21,195 bases of DNA from Merdiplasma sp905207905 (lineage in GTDB: Bacteria; Bacillota; Clostridia; Lachnospirales; Lachnospiraceae), in assembly GCA_902475025.1 (NCBI GenBank), contig CABRXX010000047.1, positions 1 through 21,195 on the forward strand, in the 5' to 3' direction. The notes below the pieces were generated by a model. That model was not told where the DNA came from. It was given only the letters and a program-made list of their open reading frames with translations, and ran no database searches. Below, piece after piece: positions 7,263 through 15,609 of this stretch. A program made the translations under genes and the position numbers. The number at the start of each line of letters is the position of its first letter. The first letter of the stretch is position 1.

Positions 7263-8303
7263 ATGGTATCCATAAAAGAGATAGCAAAGAAATGTAATGT
7301 GTCTGTGGCCAGCGTTAGCAAAGCGCTGAACGGTTATTCGGACATTGGAGAGGAAACCCGAAAACTGATTTTGAACACAGCGGCCCAAATGGGATATCTT
7401 CCCAATTCTTCAGCAAGGATTTTGAAAACAAAACGCAGCTATAATCTGGGCGTGCTGTTTATGGACGAGGCCAGGAGCGGCCTGACTCACGATTATTTTA
7501 ATCATGTGTTAGAAGGCTTTCGGAAAGAAGCGGAGGAAAGGGGGTATGACATTACCTTTACCAGCGGAAATATTTCCGGCCAGAAGATGAGCTATTACGA
7601 GCACTGCCGGTATCGGGGCGTGGACGGTGTGGTGGCTGCCTGTATTGATTTTTATACTGGAGAGGTACAGGAGCTGATGCGCTCGGACATTCCTATCGTC
7701 ACCATAGACCATGTGTTTGACGGAAGAATCGCAGTGGTATCAAACAACATTCAGGGAATGGCAGATCTGGCAGGCTATATTTATGAGCAGGGACATCGGA
7801 AGATCGCCTATATTCATGGAGAGGATTCTTCCGTTACCAGGGACCGGGTGTGCAGCTTTTACCGCACTCTTCAGGGGAAGGGGCTGGAGATACCTGATGA
7901 ATATATGCGGACGGTGCCCTACAGGAATGCAGATAAGGCAGCTGCTGCGACTGCCGAGCTGTTGGAGCTGGCGGATCCCCCCACCTGTATTCTTTATCCG
8001 GACGACTTTTCCGCTATCGGAGGAATTAACGAGATACGGGAAAGAGGACTTCGGATACCGGAGGATATTTCTATTGCCGGATATGACGGAATCCACATCG
8101 CAAGACTTCTGGAGCCAAAGCTCACAACCCTTTGTCAGGACACAGAAGAGATTGGCCGAATGGCGGCCGAAAAATTGATCAGCCTGATTGAAAATCCGAA
8201 GACTACGCTGATTGATAAATTTACAGTGGAGGGCGTACTTTTTAAAGGAGCCTCTGTAAAAAAGATTGGCGGTCAAAATATTAAAGGAGGAAAAGAACTA
8301 TGA
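7263..8303 (+). CDS. LacI-family transcriptional regulator
   Basis: 346-residue repressor. An N-terminal helix-turn-helix (SIKEIAKKCNVSVASVSKAL, residues 3-22) is followed by the hinge helix region (LPNSSARILKTKR) and a periplasmic-binding-protein-like sugar-sensing domain (LGVLFMDEARSG through AGYDGIHIARLLEPKLTT). An in-frame ATG at 7242 exists, but the start at 7263 fits better: family members begin two or three residues before the helix-turn-helix, and AGAGG lies 7 bases upstream. It is first in the uptake operon; its stop overlaps the next start by 4 bases (ATGA), implying coupled translation. From its position and the shared operator it most likely controls this operon and the divergent phosphorylase. 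The inducer is presumably cellobiose or a related glucoside (inferred). Confidence 0.9.
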   Translation: MVSIKEIAKKCNVSVASVSKALNGYSDIGEETRKLILNTAAQMGYLPNSSARILKTKRSYNLGVLFMDEARSGLTHDYFNHVLEGFRKEAEERGYDITFTSGNISGQKMSYYEHCRYRGVDGVVAACIDFYTGEVQELMRSDIPIVTIDHVFDGRIAVVSNNIQGMADLAGYIYEQGHRKIAYIHGEDSSVTRDRVCSFYRTLQGKGLEIPDEYMRTVPYRNADKAAAATAELLELADPPTCILYPDDFSAIGGINEIRERGLRIPEDISIAGYDGIHIARLLEPKLTTLCQDTEEIGRMAAEKLISLIENPKTTLIDKFTVEGVLFKGASVKKIGGQNIKGGKEL

Positions 8304-9625
8304 AAAAAAGAGCAATGAGCGTTATTTTGACAGCAGCAATGCTGACAGGGACAATGGCTGTGGCAATGCCAGTTATGGCGCAGGAGGAAGAAGGAAAAAT
8401 TTTCAACATCTACTGCTGGAATGAAGAATTTAAGAGCCGTATCACAGACCATTACCCCGGCTATGAGGAAATAGACGGAACAACAGGCACCATTGGAGAT
8501 ATTACTGTGAAATGGAATATCACTCCAAGCGATGATAACGCATACCAGAACAATCTGGACGAAAATCTTTTGAAGCAGGCAGATGCGGCAGCAGATGACA
8601 AAATAGATCTTTTCCTCTTGGAAGCGGATTATGCGCTGAAATATGTAGATACGGAGTATACCATGAATATTGCGGATCTGGGGATTACAGATGAGGATCT
8701 GGCAGAACAGTTCCAGTATACAAAGGATATCGTGACAGATTCAAACGGTAACCTCAAGGGCGTTTCCTGGCAGGGCTGCCCGGGGCTTTTGATCTACCGC
8801 CGGGATATTGCAAAAGAGGTGCTGGGCACAGACGATCCGGCAGAGGTACAGAACTACCTGGCTGATTGGGATACCTTCCTGGAGACGTCAGCCAAGATGC
8901 AGGAAAAGGGCTATGCCATGACCTCTTCTGTCAACGATACCTACCGCGTATTTTCCAACAATGTCACCAGCAAATGGGTGGAAGATGGAAAGATTAATAT
9001 TGACGAAAATCTGATGAAATGGGTAGAAACCTCAAAGGCCATGGTAGATGCAGGGCAAACAGCGACGTATGAGCTCTGGAGCGATGACTGGAGCAAGGGC
9101 TTCTATCAGGACAGCAACGTATTCTGTTATTTTGGACCGGCATGGTTTTATGATTTCTCCATGGCAGGCGATACCGAAGGCAGTGTTGGAAGCCAGGGCG
9201 GCTGGGCTGTTACAGAGGGACCTCAGGGCTTTTTCTGGGGAGGCACATGGATCGCAGGAGCAGCAGGAACAGACAATCCTACGCTTGTAAAGGATATTAT
9301 GCTCAACATGACCTGTAATGCAGACATTATGACAGAAATTGCAAAGGCTGACGGTGATTTTGTAAATAACAAGAGCGCTATGGAAGCATTGGCAACAGAC
9401 GAGAGCTTTGGCGACGCGATCCTTGGAGGCCAGAACCCGATTTCCAAGTTCCTGGCCGGAATCGACAGCATTGATCTAAGTAAGATTTCTCCCTATGACC
9501 AGGGCTGCAATGAAGAATTCCAGAATGCCATGAAGAATTATTTTGAAGGAAACGCAACGCAGGAGGAGGCTTTGGAGCTGTTCCATACCGCTGTGGTAGA
9601 AAAATATCCGGAACTGACCTATTAA
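8300..9625 (+). CDS. ABC transporter sugar-binding protein
   Basis: 441-residue extracellular solute-binding protein (family 1 type), which captures sugar and hands it to the two permeases encoded next. Residues 1-28 are a signal peptide (MKKRAMSVILTAAMLTGTMA, cleavage probably after PVMA). The mature part starts with FNIYCWNEEFKSR and shows aromatic residues typical of sugar pockets (YCWNEE, SWQGCPG, YELWSDDW, FGPAWFYDF, FWGGTW). There is no Cys after the signal region before residue 39, so the usual lipobox of Gram-positive binding proteins is absent. TAAAGGAGGAAA lies 7 bases before ATG. By neighbours, the ligand is likely cellobiose or a short beta-glucan; sequence alone does not prove this. 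Confidence 0.9.
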   Translation: MKKRAMSVILTAAMLTGTMAVAMPVMAQEEEGKIFNIYCWNEEFKSRITDHYPGYEEIDGTTGTIGDITVKWNITPSDDNAYQNNLDENLLKQADAAADDKIDLFLLEADYALKYVDTEYTMNIADLGITDEDLAEQFQYTKDIVTDSNGNLKGVSWQGCPGLLIYRRDIAKEVLGTDDPAEVQNYLADWDTFLETSAKMQEKGYAMTSSVNDTYRVFSNNVTSKWVEDGKINIDENLMKWVETSKAMVDAGQTATYELWSDDWSKGFYQDSNVFCYFGPAWFYDFSMAGDTEGSVGSQGGWAVTEGPQGFFWGGTWIAGAAGTDNPTLVKDIMLNMTCNADIMTEIAKADGDFVNNKSAMEALATDESFGDAILGGQNPISKFLAGIDSIDLSKISPYDQGCNEEFQNAMKNYFEGNATQEEALELFHTAVVEKYPELTY

Positions 9626-9682
9626 GCTGGCTTTTTGAAAGAGCTTCTGAAAAAGAAATAACTGCAATGTTTAAAGGAGATG

Positions 9683-9788
9683 CGGCAAAATAACTCCGTC
9701 GTTATCTTTTCCGGTGATTTTTCTCCGAAAACAAACGGATTTTCGGAGAAAAATACGCCGAAAAGCTGTCGGGCTTTGTATTTTGCCG
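9683..9788 (+). repeat. Palindromic repeat PR, copy 1 (forward)
   Basis: A 106-base imperfect palindrome. The inner stem is perfect for 15 bp (9717-9731 with 9740-9754, core CTCCGAAAA), the next stem is CTTTTC(C)GG against CCGAAAAG, and the outer arms are CGGCAAAATAA/GTATTTTGCCG (9683-9693, 9778-9788). Its sequence GTGATTTTTCTCCGAAAAC recurs inverted in copies 2 (13097-13226) and 3 (20136-20254). It lies between the binding-protein stop and the permease start. The frame is open through it, which makes the next gene look 70 residues too long. Confidence 0.85.
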
Positions 9789-9808
9789 TCTTCCGGATCA
9801 AGGATACC

Positions 9809-9862
9809 TGCAAGGCTGGCAGCAGCTTTTTACAGGAGGAGAGAGCTGCTGCGAGCTTTGCA
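9809..9862 (+). other. Second intercistronic hairpin, 19-bp arms
   Basis: 9809-9827 pairs with 9844-9862 at 17 of 19 positions (core GCAGCAGCT/AGCTGCTGC) around a 16-base loop containing ACAGGAGGAG. It follows repeat copy 1 and ends about 13 bases before the permease ribosome binding site. It could shield the upstream binding-protein mRNA from 3' decay or affect loading of ribosomes on the permease gene. Confidence 0.7.
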
Positions 9863-9889
9863 AAATGCAGTGAAGAGGGAGGGGCGTTT

Positions 9890-10804
9890 ATGGAAAAATA
9901 TAACAACAAAAAAGCGGTGAGCTATAACAGATGGGGCTATCTGTTTTTAATGCCGTTTCTCGTTGTCTTTGTGGTTTTTCAGCTGATACCGCTGGCAACC
10001 ACCGTCTACAACAGCTTTTTTGAAAATTATCGTTCCGGATTGACCCAGGTGGGGCCTAATTTTGTGGGATTGGAAAATTTTGTGAAGCTGATCTCCGGCG
10101 GAGAGCTCCTGGTTTATCTGGAAAATACCATGATCATGTGGGTGATGGGATTTATACCTCAGATTCTGGCGGCGCTTCTTCTGAGCGCCTGGTTTTCGGA
10201 TCCGACCCTTCGCCTTCGATGTACCAGCTTCTTTAAAACAGTTATTTACCTTCCGAACCTGATTATGGCAGCCGCCTTTGCCATGCTGTTTTTCACCCTG
10301 TTTTCAGAAAGCGGCCCCATAAATTCTATGCTGATCCAGATGGGGATCTTGGATCAGCCCTTCAAATTTCTCAGCAATACCTGGAGCGCCAGAACGCTGG
10401 TGGCGCTGATGAACTTTCTGATGTGGTTCGGCAACACCACGATTTTGCTGATGGCGGGAATGATGGGAATTGATGCCTCCCTTTATGAGGCGGCAGAGGT
10501 GGACGGAGCAACCTCCACCCAGGTATTCTTTAAGATCACGCTGCCGCTTTTAAGACCCATTCTCATTTACGTTATGATCACTTCCCTGATCGGCGGACTG
10601 CAGATGTTTGACGTACCCCAGGTGCTGACGAATGCCACCGGCGACCCCATGCGCTCTACCATGACGCTGATCATGTATTTGAATAAACATCTGTACAGTA
10701 AAAATTACGGTATGGCAGGCGCGTTGTCTGTTTTGATGTTTTTGCTTACCGGTGTTTTGAGTATTCTCATATTTAAGGTTACTGCTGAAAAGAAGGACAG
10801 GTAG
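9890..10804 (+). CDS. ABC sugar transporter permease, MalF/UgpA type
   Basis: 304-residue inner-membrane permease with about six hydrophobic segments (the first at 16-38, the last at 277-297). The EAA loop that docks the ATPase is clear at residues 200-220 (EAAEVDGATSTQVFFKITLP). An in-frame ATG at 9680 would add 70 residues, but these are translated repeat sequence. The start at 9890 is preferred because GGGAGG lies 7 bases upstream and MEKYNNKKAVSYNRWGYLF is the normal beginning for the family. The gene ends 11 bases before the second permease. No ATPase gene is present in the operon, so a shared MsmK-type ATPase from elsewhere is expected. Confidence 0.93.
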   Translation: MEKYNNKKAVSYNRWGYLFLMPFLVVFVVFQLIPLATTVYNSFFENYRSGLTQVGPNFVGLENFVKLISGGELLVYLENTMIMWVMGFIPQILAALLLSAWFSDPTLRLRCTSFFKTVIYLPNLIMAAAFAMLFFTLFSESGPINSMLIQMGILDQPFKFLSNTWSARTLVALMNFLMWFGNTTILLMAGMMGIDASLYEAAEVDGATSTQVFFKITLPLLRPILIYVMITSLIGGLQMFDVPQVLTNATGDPMRSTMTLIMYLNKHLYSKNYGMAGALSVLMFLLTGVLSILIFKVTAEKKDR

Positions 10805-10815
10805 GAGGGACGGAG

Positions 10816-11676
10816 ATGAAAAAAGAAGCAGAAAAAAAGAAAGGGATTTCCGTGGGAACCCGTCGGTTAATCGCCTATATCGTGCTGATCTTTATGGTGT
10901 TTTTGTGTCTGTTTTGGTTTTATATCCTGTTTATCAATGCCACCCGTTCTCATGGGGAGATGACAAAGGGGTTTACCCCTGTGCCCAGCACGCATCTTTT
11001 GGATAACTGGAAAAATCTTCTGGCAGGCACGCTTCCAGTATGGTCCGGACTTATCAACAGCCTGATTATAGCGGGAACCAGCGCGGTGGTAAGCACTTAT
11101 TTTTCTACTATGACCGCATATGCCATTCACGCATACAGCTTTCCCGGGAAAAAAGCGATTTTCACCTTCATTTTGATGATTATGATGATTCCCACCCAGG
11201 TGACGGCCTTGGGCTTTGTACAGCTGGTATCCAAAATGAAGCTGGAGGATTCGTTTCTTCCCCTGATTCTGCCGACGATCGCTGCGCCGATCACCTTTTA
11301 TTATATCAAGCAGTATATGGAAAGCAATCTTCCGCTTTCCCTTGTTGAGTCGGCCAGAATTGACGGTTCAGGAGAGTTCCATACCTTTAATCATATTGTT
11401 TTACCTTTGATGAAGCCGGCGATTGCTGTGCAGATGATCTTTACCTTTGTGACAAGCTGGAACAATTATTTTACTCCGGCATTGATCCTTCACGATGAGA
11501 GCAAAAAGACGCTGCCGATTCTGATTGCGCAGCTACGGAGCGCGGATTTTTTGAAGTTTGATATGGGGCAGGTATATATTATGATCGTATTTTCCATCCT
11601 TCCGGTGGTTGTGGTATATCTGTTTTTGTCAAAGTATATTGTGGCAGGAGTAGCTGCCGGAAGCGTGAAGGGGTGA
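10816..11676 (+). CDS. ABC sugar transporter permease, MalG/UgpE type
   Basis: 286-residue inner-membrane partner of the preceding permease. The first membrane segment is at 19-41, followed by an outside stretch (NATRSHGEMTKGFTPVPS) typical of MalG-type proteins with the FTPVPS-type turn, then further segments. The EAA-type loop is at residues 178-199 (ESARIDGSGEFHTFNHIVLP). AGGAGG sits 7 bases before ATG, right at the stop of the upstream gene. The end is only 4 bases from the start of the glucosidase gene, so uptake and cleavage genes form one unit. Substrate specificity lies in the binding protein, not here. Confidence 0.93.
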   Translation: MKKEAEKKKGISVGTRRLIAYIVLIFMVFLCLFWFYILFINATRSHGEMTKGFTPVPSTHLLDNWKNLLAGTLPVWSGLINSLIIAGTSAVVSTYFSTMTAYAIHAYSFPGKKAIFTFILMIMMIPTQVTALGFVQLVSKMKLEDSFLPLILPTIAAPITFYYIKQYMESNLPLSLVESARIDGSGEFHTFNHIVLPLMKPAIAVQMIFTFVTSWNNYFTPALILHDESKKTLPILIAQLRSADFLKFDMGQVYIMIVFSILPVVVVYLFLSKYIVAGVAAGSVKG

Positions 11677-11680
11677 TGGT

Positions 11681-13039
11681 ATGGGATTTCCAAAGGATTT
11701 TGTGTGGGGCGTGGCCTCCAGCGCCCATCAGGCAGAAGGAACCTGGGCCGGAGACGGAAAGGGGCGTAGCGTGTGGGACGCCTTTGAAGAACAGGAGGGC
11801 CGCGTATGTCAGGGGCATACGGCAAAAAGTGCCTGTGATTTTTACCACCGCTATCCGGAGGATATTCATTCCATGGAAAAAATGGGGGTAAAGGCCTACC
11901 GTTTTTCTGTAGACTGGTCCAGGATTTTCCCGGAGGGAACGGGAAGGGTCAATGAGGAAGGGCTTGCTTTTTATGACAGGCTGGTGGAGGGGCTTCTGGA
12001 AGCCGGAATAGAGCCCTATATGACGCTGTTTCACTGGGAGCTTCCCTATGATCTGCATAAGCGGGGCGGCTGGCTGAACAGAGACATTGCCAGATGGTTT
12101 GGAATGTATGCAGAACTCCTGGTTCGGCATTTCGGGGATCGGGTAAAGTATTTTTTCACCTTAAATGAACCTCAATGCTTTATTGGACTTGGATATCTCC
12201 GGGGAGAACACGCGCCGGGGCTTAGGGGATCCCTGGAGGATACGGTGGCTATGTCCCACAACGTTTTGCGGGCTCACGGGGCAGCGGTGGAAAAAATCCG
12301 GGAGTTTGGGAGGAAGGATACCGTTGTGGGATATGCGCCCACTGCGGGAGTGTGTTATCCCAAAAGCCAGCGGCCGGAGGATATAGAAGCTGCGCGGAGC
12401 ATGTTTTTTTCTGTGCCTGAGGACGAAAAAAACTGGACCTGGAACGTCTCCTGGTGGTCGGATCCGGTGATGCTGGGCCGTTACCCTGAGGACGGCCTGC
12501 GTCTGTATGGGCAGTATCTGCCGAAGAAATATGAAAGGGATCTGGAGGCTATTTCCCAGGAGATAGATATTTACGGACAAAATATTTACAACGGAAGATG
12601 CTTCTATATGGGAGAAAATGGAATGCCCCAGGAGGAAAGGCGCTGTCCGGGATTTCCCCAGACAGCGTCAGGCTGGCCGGTGACTCCGGAATGTCTTTAC
12701 TGGGGGCCGCGCTTTTTGTATGAGCGGTACAAGAAGCCCATTTGTATTACAGAGAATGGAATGGCCGGCGCAGATGTGGTATCCCTGGACGGCTGTGTGC
12801 ATGACCCGCAGCGCATAGATTTTTTGCAGAGGTATCTGCGGTGCCTGAAGCGGGCGGCAGAGGAAATTGATTTGCGAGGATATTTCCATTGGACCCTTAC
12901 GGATAATTTTGAGTGGGCCATGGGGTATACCCTGCGGTTTGGACTGATCTACACAGATTTTTGTACCCAGGAGAGGATTTGGAAGGACTCTGCGTACTGG
13001 TATCGGGACATCATCAGAGGGAATGGAGAGCAGCTGTGA
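11681..13039 (+). CDS. GH1 beta-glucosidase (cytosolic)
   Basis: 452-residue retaining glycoside hydrolase of family 1. Markers: FPKDFVWGVASSAHQAEG at the N terminus, FHWELPYDL near 117-125, TLNEP with acid/base Glu163, ICITENG with nucleophile Glu358, and HWTLTDNFEWAMGYTLRFGL near the C terminus. There is no signal peptide, so it acts on imported sugar. ITENG and FEWA-MGY favour glucosidase over 6-phospho-glucosidase, in keeping with ABC rather than PTS uptake. It is the last gene of the operon, and its stop codon lies in the loop of a terminator hairpin. It gives the cell a hydrolytic alternative to the divergent cellobiose phosphorylase; it may serve beta-glucosides other than cellobiose. 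Confidence 0.93.
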   Translation: MGFPKDFVWGVASSAHQAEGTWAGDGKGRSVWDAFEEQEGRVCQGHTAKSACDFYHRYPEDIHSMEKMGVKAYRFSVDWSRIFPEGTGRVNEEGLAFYDRLVEGLLEAGIEPYMTLFHWELPYDLHKRGGWLNRDIARWFGMYAELLVRHFGDRVKYFFTLNEPQCFIGLGYLRGEHAPGLRGSLEDTVAMSHNVLRAHGAAVEKIREFGRKDTVVGYAPTAGVCYPKSQRPEDIEAARSMFFSVPEDEKNWTWNVSWWSDPVMLGRYPEDGLRLYGQYLPKKYERDLEAISQEIDIYGQNIYNGRCFYMGENGMPQEERRCPGFPQTASGWPVTPECLYWGPRFLYERYKKPICITENGMAGADVVSLDGCVHDPQRIDFLQRYLRCLKRAAEEIDLRGYFHWTLTDNFEWAMGYTLRFGLIYTDFCTQERIWKDSAYWYRDIIRGNGEQL

Positions 13040-13051
13040 GGCTGCTCTTTT
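13027..13051 (+). terminator. Terminator overlapping the GH1 stop codon
   Basis: AGAGCAGC (13027-13034) pairs perfectly with GCTGCTCT (13041-13048) around the loop TGTGAG, which contains the TGA stop (13037-13039). A short T-run (13048-13051) follows. It would end the cellobiose operon, backed up by repeat copy 2 about 50 bases further on. Confidence 0.7.
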
Positions 13052-13096
13052 CCGCTTTATAGAAGAAAGACATGGCCAAAGCGATTGGCCTGGGCG

Positions 13097-13226
13097 GAGG
13101 GGGCGTTGCAAAATACTGCTTTCGGCGGATTTTTGATGGGTTTTCCGCAGAAAACATGTTAGTTTTCGGAGGAAAATCACCCGAAGGGGTAGCGCCGAAA
13201 GCTGTATTTTGCAACACTCCCTTTTT
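13097..13226 (+). repeat. Palindromic repeat PR, copy 2 (inverted), terminator-like
   Basis: The outer arms 13105-13127 and 13193-13215 match at 22 of 23 positions (GTTGCAAAATAC-GCTTTCGGCG type). The inner arms 13140-13155 and 13162-13177 match at 13 of 16 (GTTTTC...GAAAAC). The right side ends CTCCC then TTTTT (13222-13226), so rightward transcription would see a long hairpin plus a U-tract. The block GTTTTCGGAGGAAAATCACC is nearly identical to the reverse complement of copy 1. Open frames through it are not genes. Confidence 0.85.
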
Positions 13227-13300
13227 CTGTAATGCTATGGGAAAACTGGTATAGGTGCGCGGCAGCTTCGGCAGAAGCTGTGGAGAGGGGAAATAAAAAA

Positions 13301-13312
13301 GAACAAATGTTC
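13301..13312 (+). promoter_or_regulatory. LexA (DinR) box upstream of uvrB
   Basis: GAACAAATGTTC is a perfect GAAC-N4-GTTC site, the Gram-positive SOS operator. It lies about 35 bases before the candidate -10 of uvrB. Repression by LexA and release on DNA damage is the expected behaviour for uvrBA (established for this system). Confidence 0.85.
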
Positions 13313-13343
13313 CGCCTTTTGTCTATACTTTTTTACTTGTTTG

Positions 13344-13352
13344 TGTTATACT
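13344..13352 (+). promoter_or_regulatory. Extended -10 promoter element of uvrB
   Basis: TGTTATACT fits the extended -10 form (TG-N-TATACT). No good -35 box is found at the usual spacing, which an extended -10 can offset. It predicts a transcript start near 13359 and a leader of about 200 bases. Confidence 0.55.
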
Positions 13353-13379
13353 TCCTAGTAGTTTTTAGTGACCTTCTGT

Positions 13380-13529
13380 GATGCCAATTCCACCAGGTTT
13401 TATGCGGTGTTGCGGCATCTTGAAAATGTGGTTTTTGTGACCAAGATTCGTAATCTGGTAAAAGTTCGTGTATAAGGCATGGTATAGAATACGCACCACG
13501 ACGAATTTTTGCCTTATACACGAACTTTT
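13380..13529 (+). promoter_or_regulatory. Structured leader of uvrB with 20-bp perfect hairpin
   Basis: Two structures lie in the uvrB leader. A weaker hairpin pairs GATGCC (13380-13385) with GGCATC (13414-13419) and CACC with GGTG inside. A very strong one pairs 13460-13479 exactly with 13510-13529 (GTTCGTGTATAAGGCA and its complement) around a 30-base loop, and is followed by TTTAC. It stands 31 bases before the uvrB start. It may be an attenuator or an inserted palindromic element; nothing in it matches a riboswitch that I know. Confidence 0.6.
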
Positions 13530-13560
13530 TACTATGGTTTTTTGAAAGGAAAATACGTTT

Positions 13561-15609
13561 ATGAATAGTCAAGGACATTCGCAGTCCGCTTCGCTGCCTG
13601 CTCATAAAGACAGCTCCGGTGGATCTGCCTTTAAATTGCACTCAGAATTTGCCCCCACCGGCGACCAGCCCCAGGCCATTGAGCAGCTTGTCCAGGGCTT
13701 CCAGGAAGGCAATCAATGCCAGACTTTACTAGGGGTTACAGGCTCTGGAAAGACTTTTACCATGGCCAATGTAATACAAAAATTAAACAAGCCCACCCTG
13801 ATTATTGCCCACAATAAAACCCTGGCTGCACAGCTTTACGGGGAGTTTAAGGAGTTCTTCCCTGAGAACGCAGTGGAATATTTTGTCTCCTATTATGACT
13901 ATTATCAACCGGAGGCTTATGTGCCCTCTTCGGATACTTATATTGCCAAGGATTCTTCTATCAATGAAGAGATCGATAAGCTGAGGCTGTCTGCCACAGC
14001 GTCGTTGGTGGAGCGGAAAGATGTCATTATTATATCCAGTGTCTCTTGTATCTATGGACTGGGCAGCCCGGTGGATTACAAAGATATGGTGATCTATCTG
14101 CGCCAGGGGCAGGAGCGGGATCGGGATGAGATCATCCGAAAGCTCATTGACATTCAGTATGAGCGCAATGACATGGATTTTCACCGCAGTACCTTCCGGG
14201 TGAGGGGGGATGTGCTGGAGATCTTTCCGGCAGACGGTACGGATTTTGCCTATCGGATTGAGTTTTTTGGGGATGAGATTGACCGGATCACGGAGATTGA
14301 TGTGCTTACCGGGACAGTGAAGAAGGCGCTGGATTTTGTGGCTATTTTCCCGGCGTCCCATTATGTGGTTCCCATGCAGAAAATTTTGGAAGCAACAAAG
14401 GCTATTGAGGAGGAACTAAAAGAACGGGTACAATATTTTAAGAGTGAGGACAAACTGCTGGAGGCTCAGCGTATTGCTGAGCGGACGCATTTTGACATTG
14501 AGATGCTCCGGGAGACGGGTTTTTGTTCTGGAATTGAGAATTATTCCCGCCATCTGGCTGGGATGCCGGCAGGAGCTACCCCTCATACCCTGATGGATTT
14601 TTTCCCAGATGATTTTTTGATCATCATTGATGAGTCTCACATGACAGTGCCCCAGATCCGGGGGATGTTTGCGGGAGACCAGTCCAGAAAGACAACGCTT
14701 GTGGATTATGGGTTCCGTCTGCCTTCGGCAAAAGATAACCGCCCCTTGAATTTTCAGGAATTTGAAAGTAAAATAGATCAGATCCTGTTTGTGTCTGCCA
14801 CTCCAGGTCCTTATGAGGAGGAGCATGAGCTGCTTCGGGCGGAGCAGATCATCCGTCCCACAGGGCTTTTGGATCCAAAGGTAGAGATACGGCCTGTGGA
14901 AGGCCAGATCGATGACCTGGTGGGTGAGGTAAATAAAGAGATTCAGGCTGGCAATAAGGTGCTGGTGACAACACTCACGAAGCGAATGGCAGAGGATCTG
15001 ACGGATTATATGAAGGAAGTGGGGATACGGGTGCGTTATCTTCACAGCGATATCGATACTCTTGAGCGGACGGAGATCATCCGGGATATGCGCATGGATG
15101 TGTTCGATGTGCTGGTTGGGATCAATCTGCTCCGGGAGGGACTGGATATTCCGGAAATCTCGTTGGTTGCTATTTTAGATGCAGATAAGGAGGGCTTCCT
15201 TCGTTCAGAGACTTCCCTGATCCAGACCATCGGGCGTGCCGCCAGAAATGCAGAGGGGCATGTGATCATGTATGCGGACAGTATTACGGAGTCTATGGGA
15301 CGGGCCATCGAGGAGACAGAGCGCCGCCGGGCGATTCAGGATCAATACAATCAGGAACATGGCATTACACCTCAGACCATTAAAAAGGCTGTGAGGGATC
15401 TGATCAGCATTTCCAAAGAGATTGCCAGGGAAGAAAAAGCCTTTGATAAGGATCCGGAGTCCATGAGCCGTCAGGAACTGGAGAAACTGGTGGGCGAAGT
15501 ACAGAAGCAGATGAAGAAGGCAGCGGCAGAGCTGAATTTTGAGGCAGCGGCAGAGCTGAGAGATAAGATGCTTCAGCTGAAAAAACATCTTCAGGAGCTG
15601 GCAGACTGA
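13561..15609 (+). CDS. uvrB: Excinuclease ABC subunit B
   Basis: 682-residue helicase-like damage-verifying subunit of nucleotide excision repair. It receives DNA from UvrA, checks it with its beta-hairpin and recruits UvrC. Walker A is GVTGSGKT (58-65); the beta-hairpin region is SYYDYYQPEAYVPSSDTYIA (110-129); Walker B is IIDESH (355-360); the late helicase motif is QTIGRAARN; and the C-terminal UVR motif that binds UvrC spans about 640-682. The N terminus carries about 22 extra Ser/His-rich residues before the usual FKLHSEFAPTGDQPQAI, but the ribosome binding site (AAAGGA, 9 bases before ATG) supports this start. It is preceded by a LexA box and followed by uvrA on the same strand after 224 bases. 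Confidence 0.97.
   Translation: MNSQGHSQSASLPAHKDSSGGSAFKLHSEFAPTGDQPQAIEQLVQGFQEGNQCQTLLGVTGSGKTFTMANVIQKLNKPTLIIAHNKTLAAQLYGEFKEFFPENAVEYFVSYYDYYQPEAYVPSSDTYIAKDSSINEEIDKLRLSATASLVERKDVIIISSVSCIYGLGSPVDYKDMVIYLRQGQERDRDEIIRKLIDIQYERNDMDFHRSTFRVRGDVLEIFPADGTDFAYRIEFFGDEIDRITEIDVLTGTVKKALDFVAIFPASHYVVPMQKILEATKAIEEELKERVQYFKSEDKLLEAQRIAERTHFDIEMLRETGFCSGIENYSRHLAGMPAGATPHTLMDFFPDDFLIIIDESHMTVPQIRGMFAGDQSRKTTLVDYGFRLPSAKDNRPLNFQEFESKIDQILFVSATPGPYEEEHELLRAEQIIRPTGLLDPKVEIRPVEGQIDDLVGEVNKEIQAGNKVLVTTLTKRMAEDLTDYMKEVGIRVRYLHSDIDTLERTEIIRDMRMDVFDVLVGINLLREGLDIPEISLVAILDADKEGFLRSETSLIQTIGRAARNAEGHVIMYADSITESMGRAIEETERRRAIQDQYNQEHGITPQTIKKAVRDLISISKEIAREEKAFDKDPESMSRQELEKLVGEVQKQMKKAAAELNFEAAAELRDKMLQLKKHLQELAD

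Noticed and set aside
9680..9889. Extra 70 codons at the front of the first permease
   Set aside because: This stretch is repeat copy 1 and a hairpin that happen to be open; a good ribosome binding site and the normal family start lie at 9890.
13014..13254. Open frames on both strands through repeat copy 2
   Set aside because: Peptides such as SGDFPPKTN also appear when copy 1 is translated, which shows that they come from the repeat and not from a gene.
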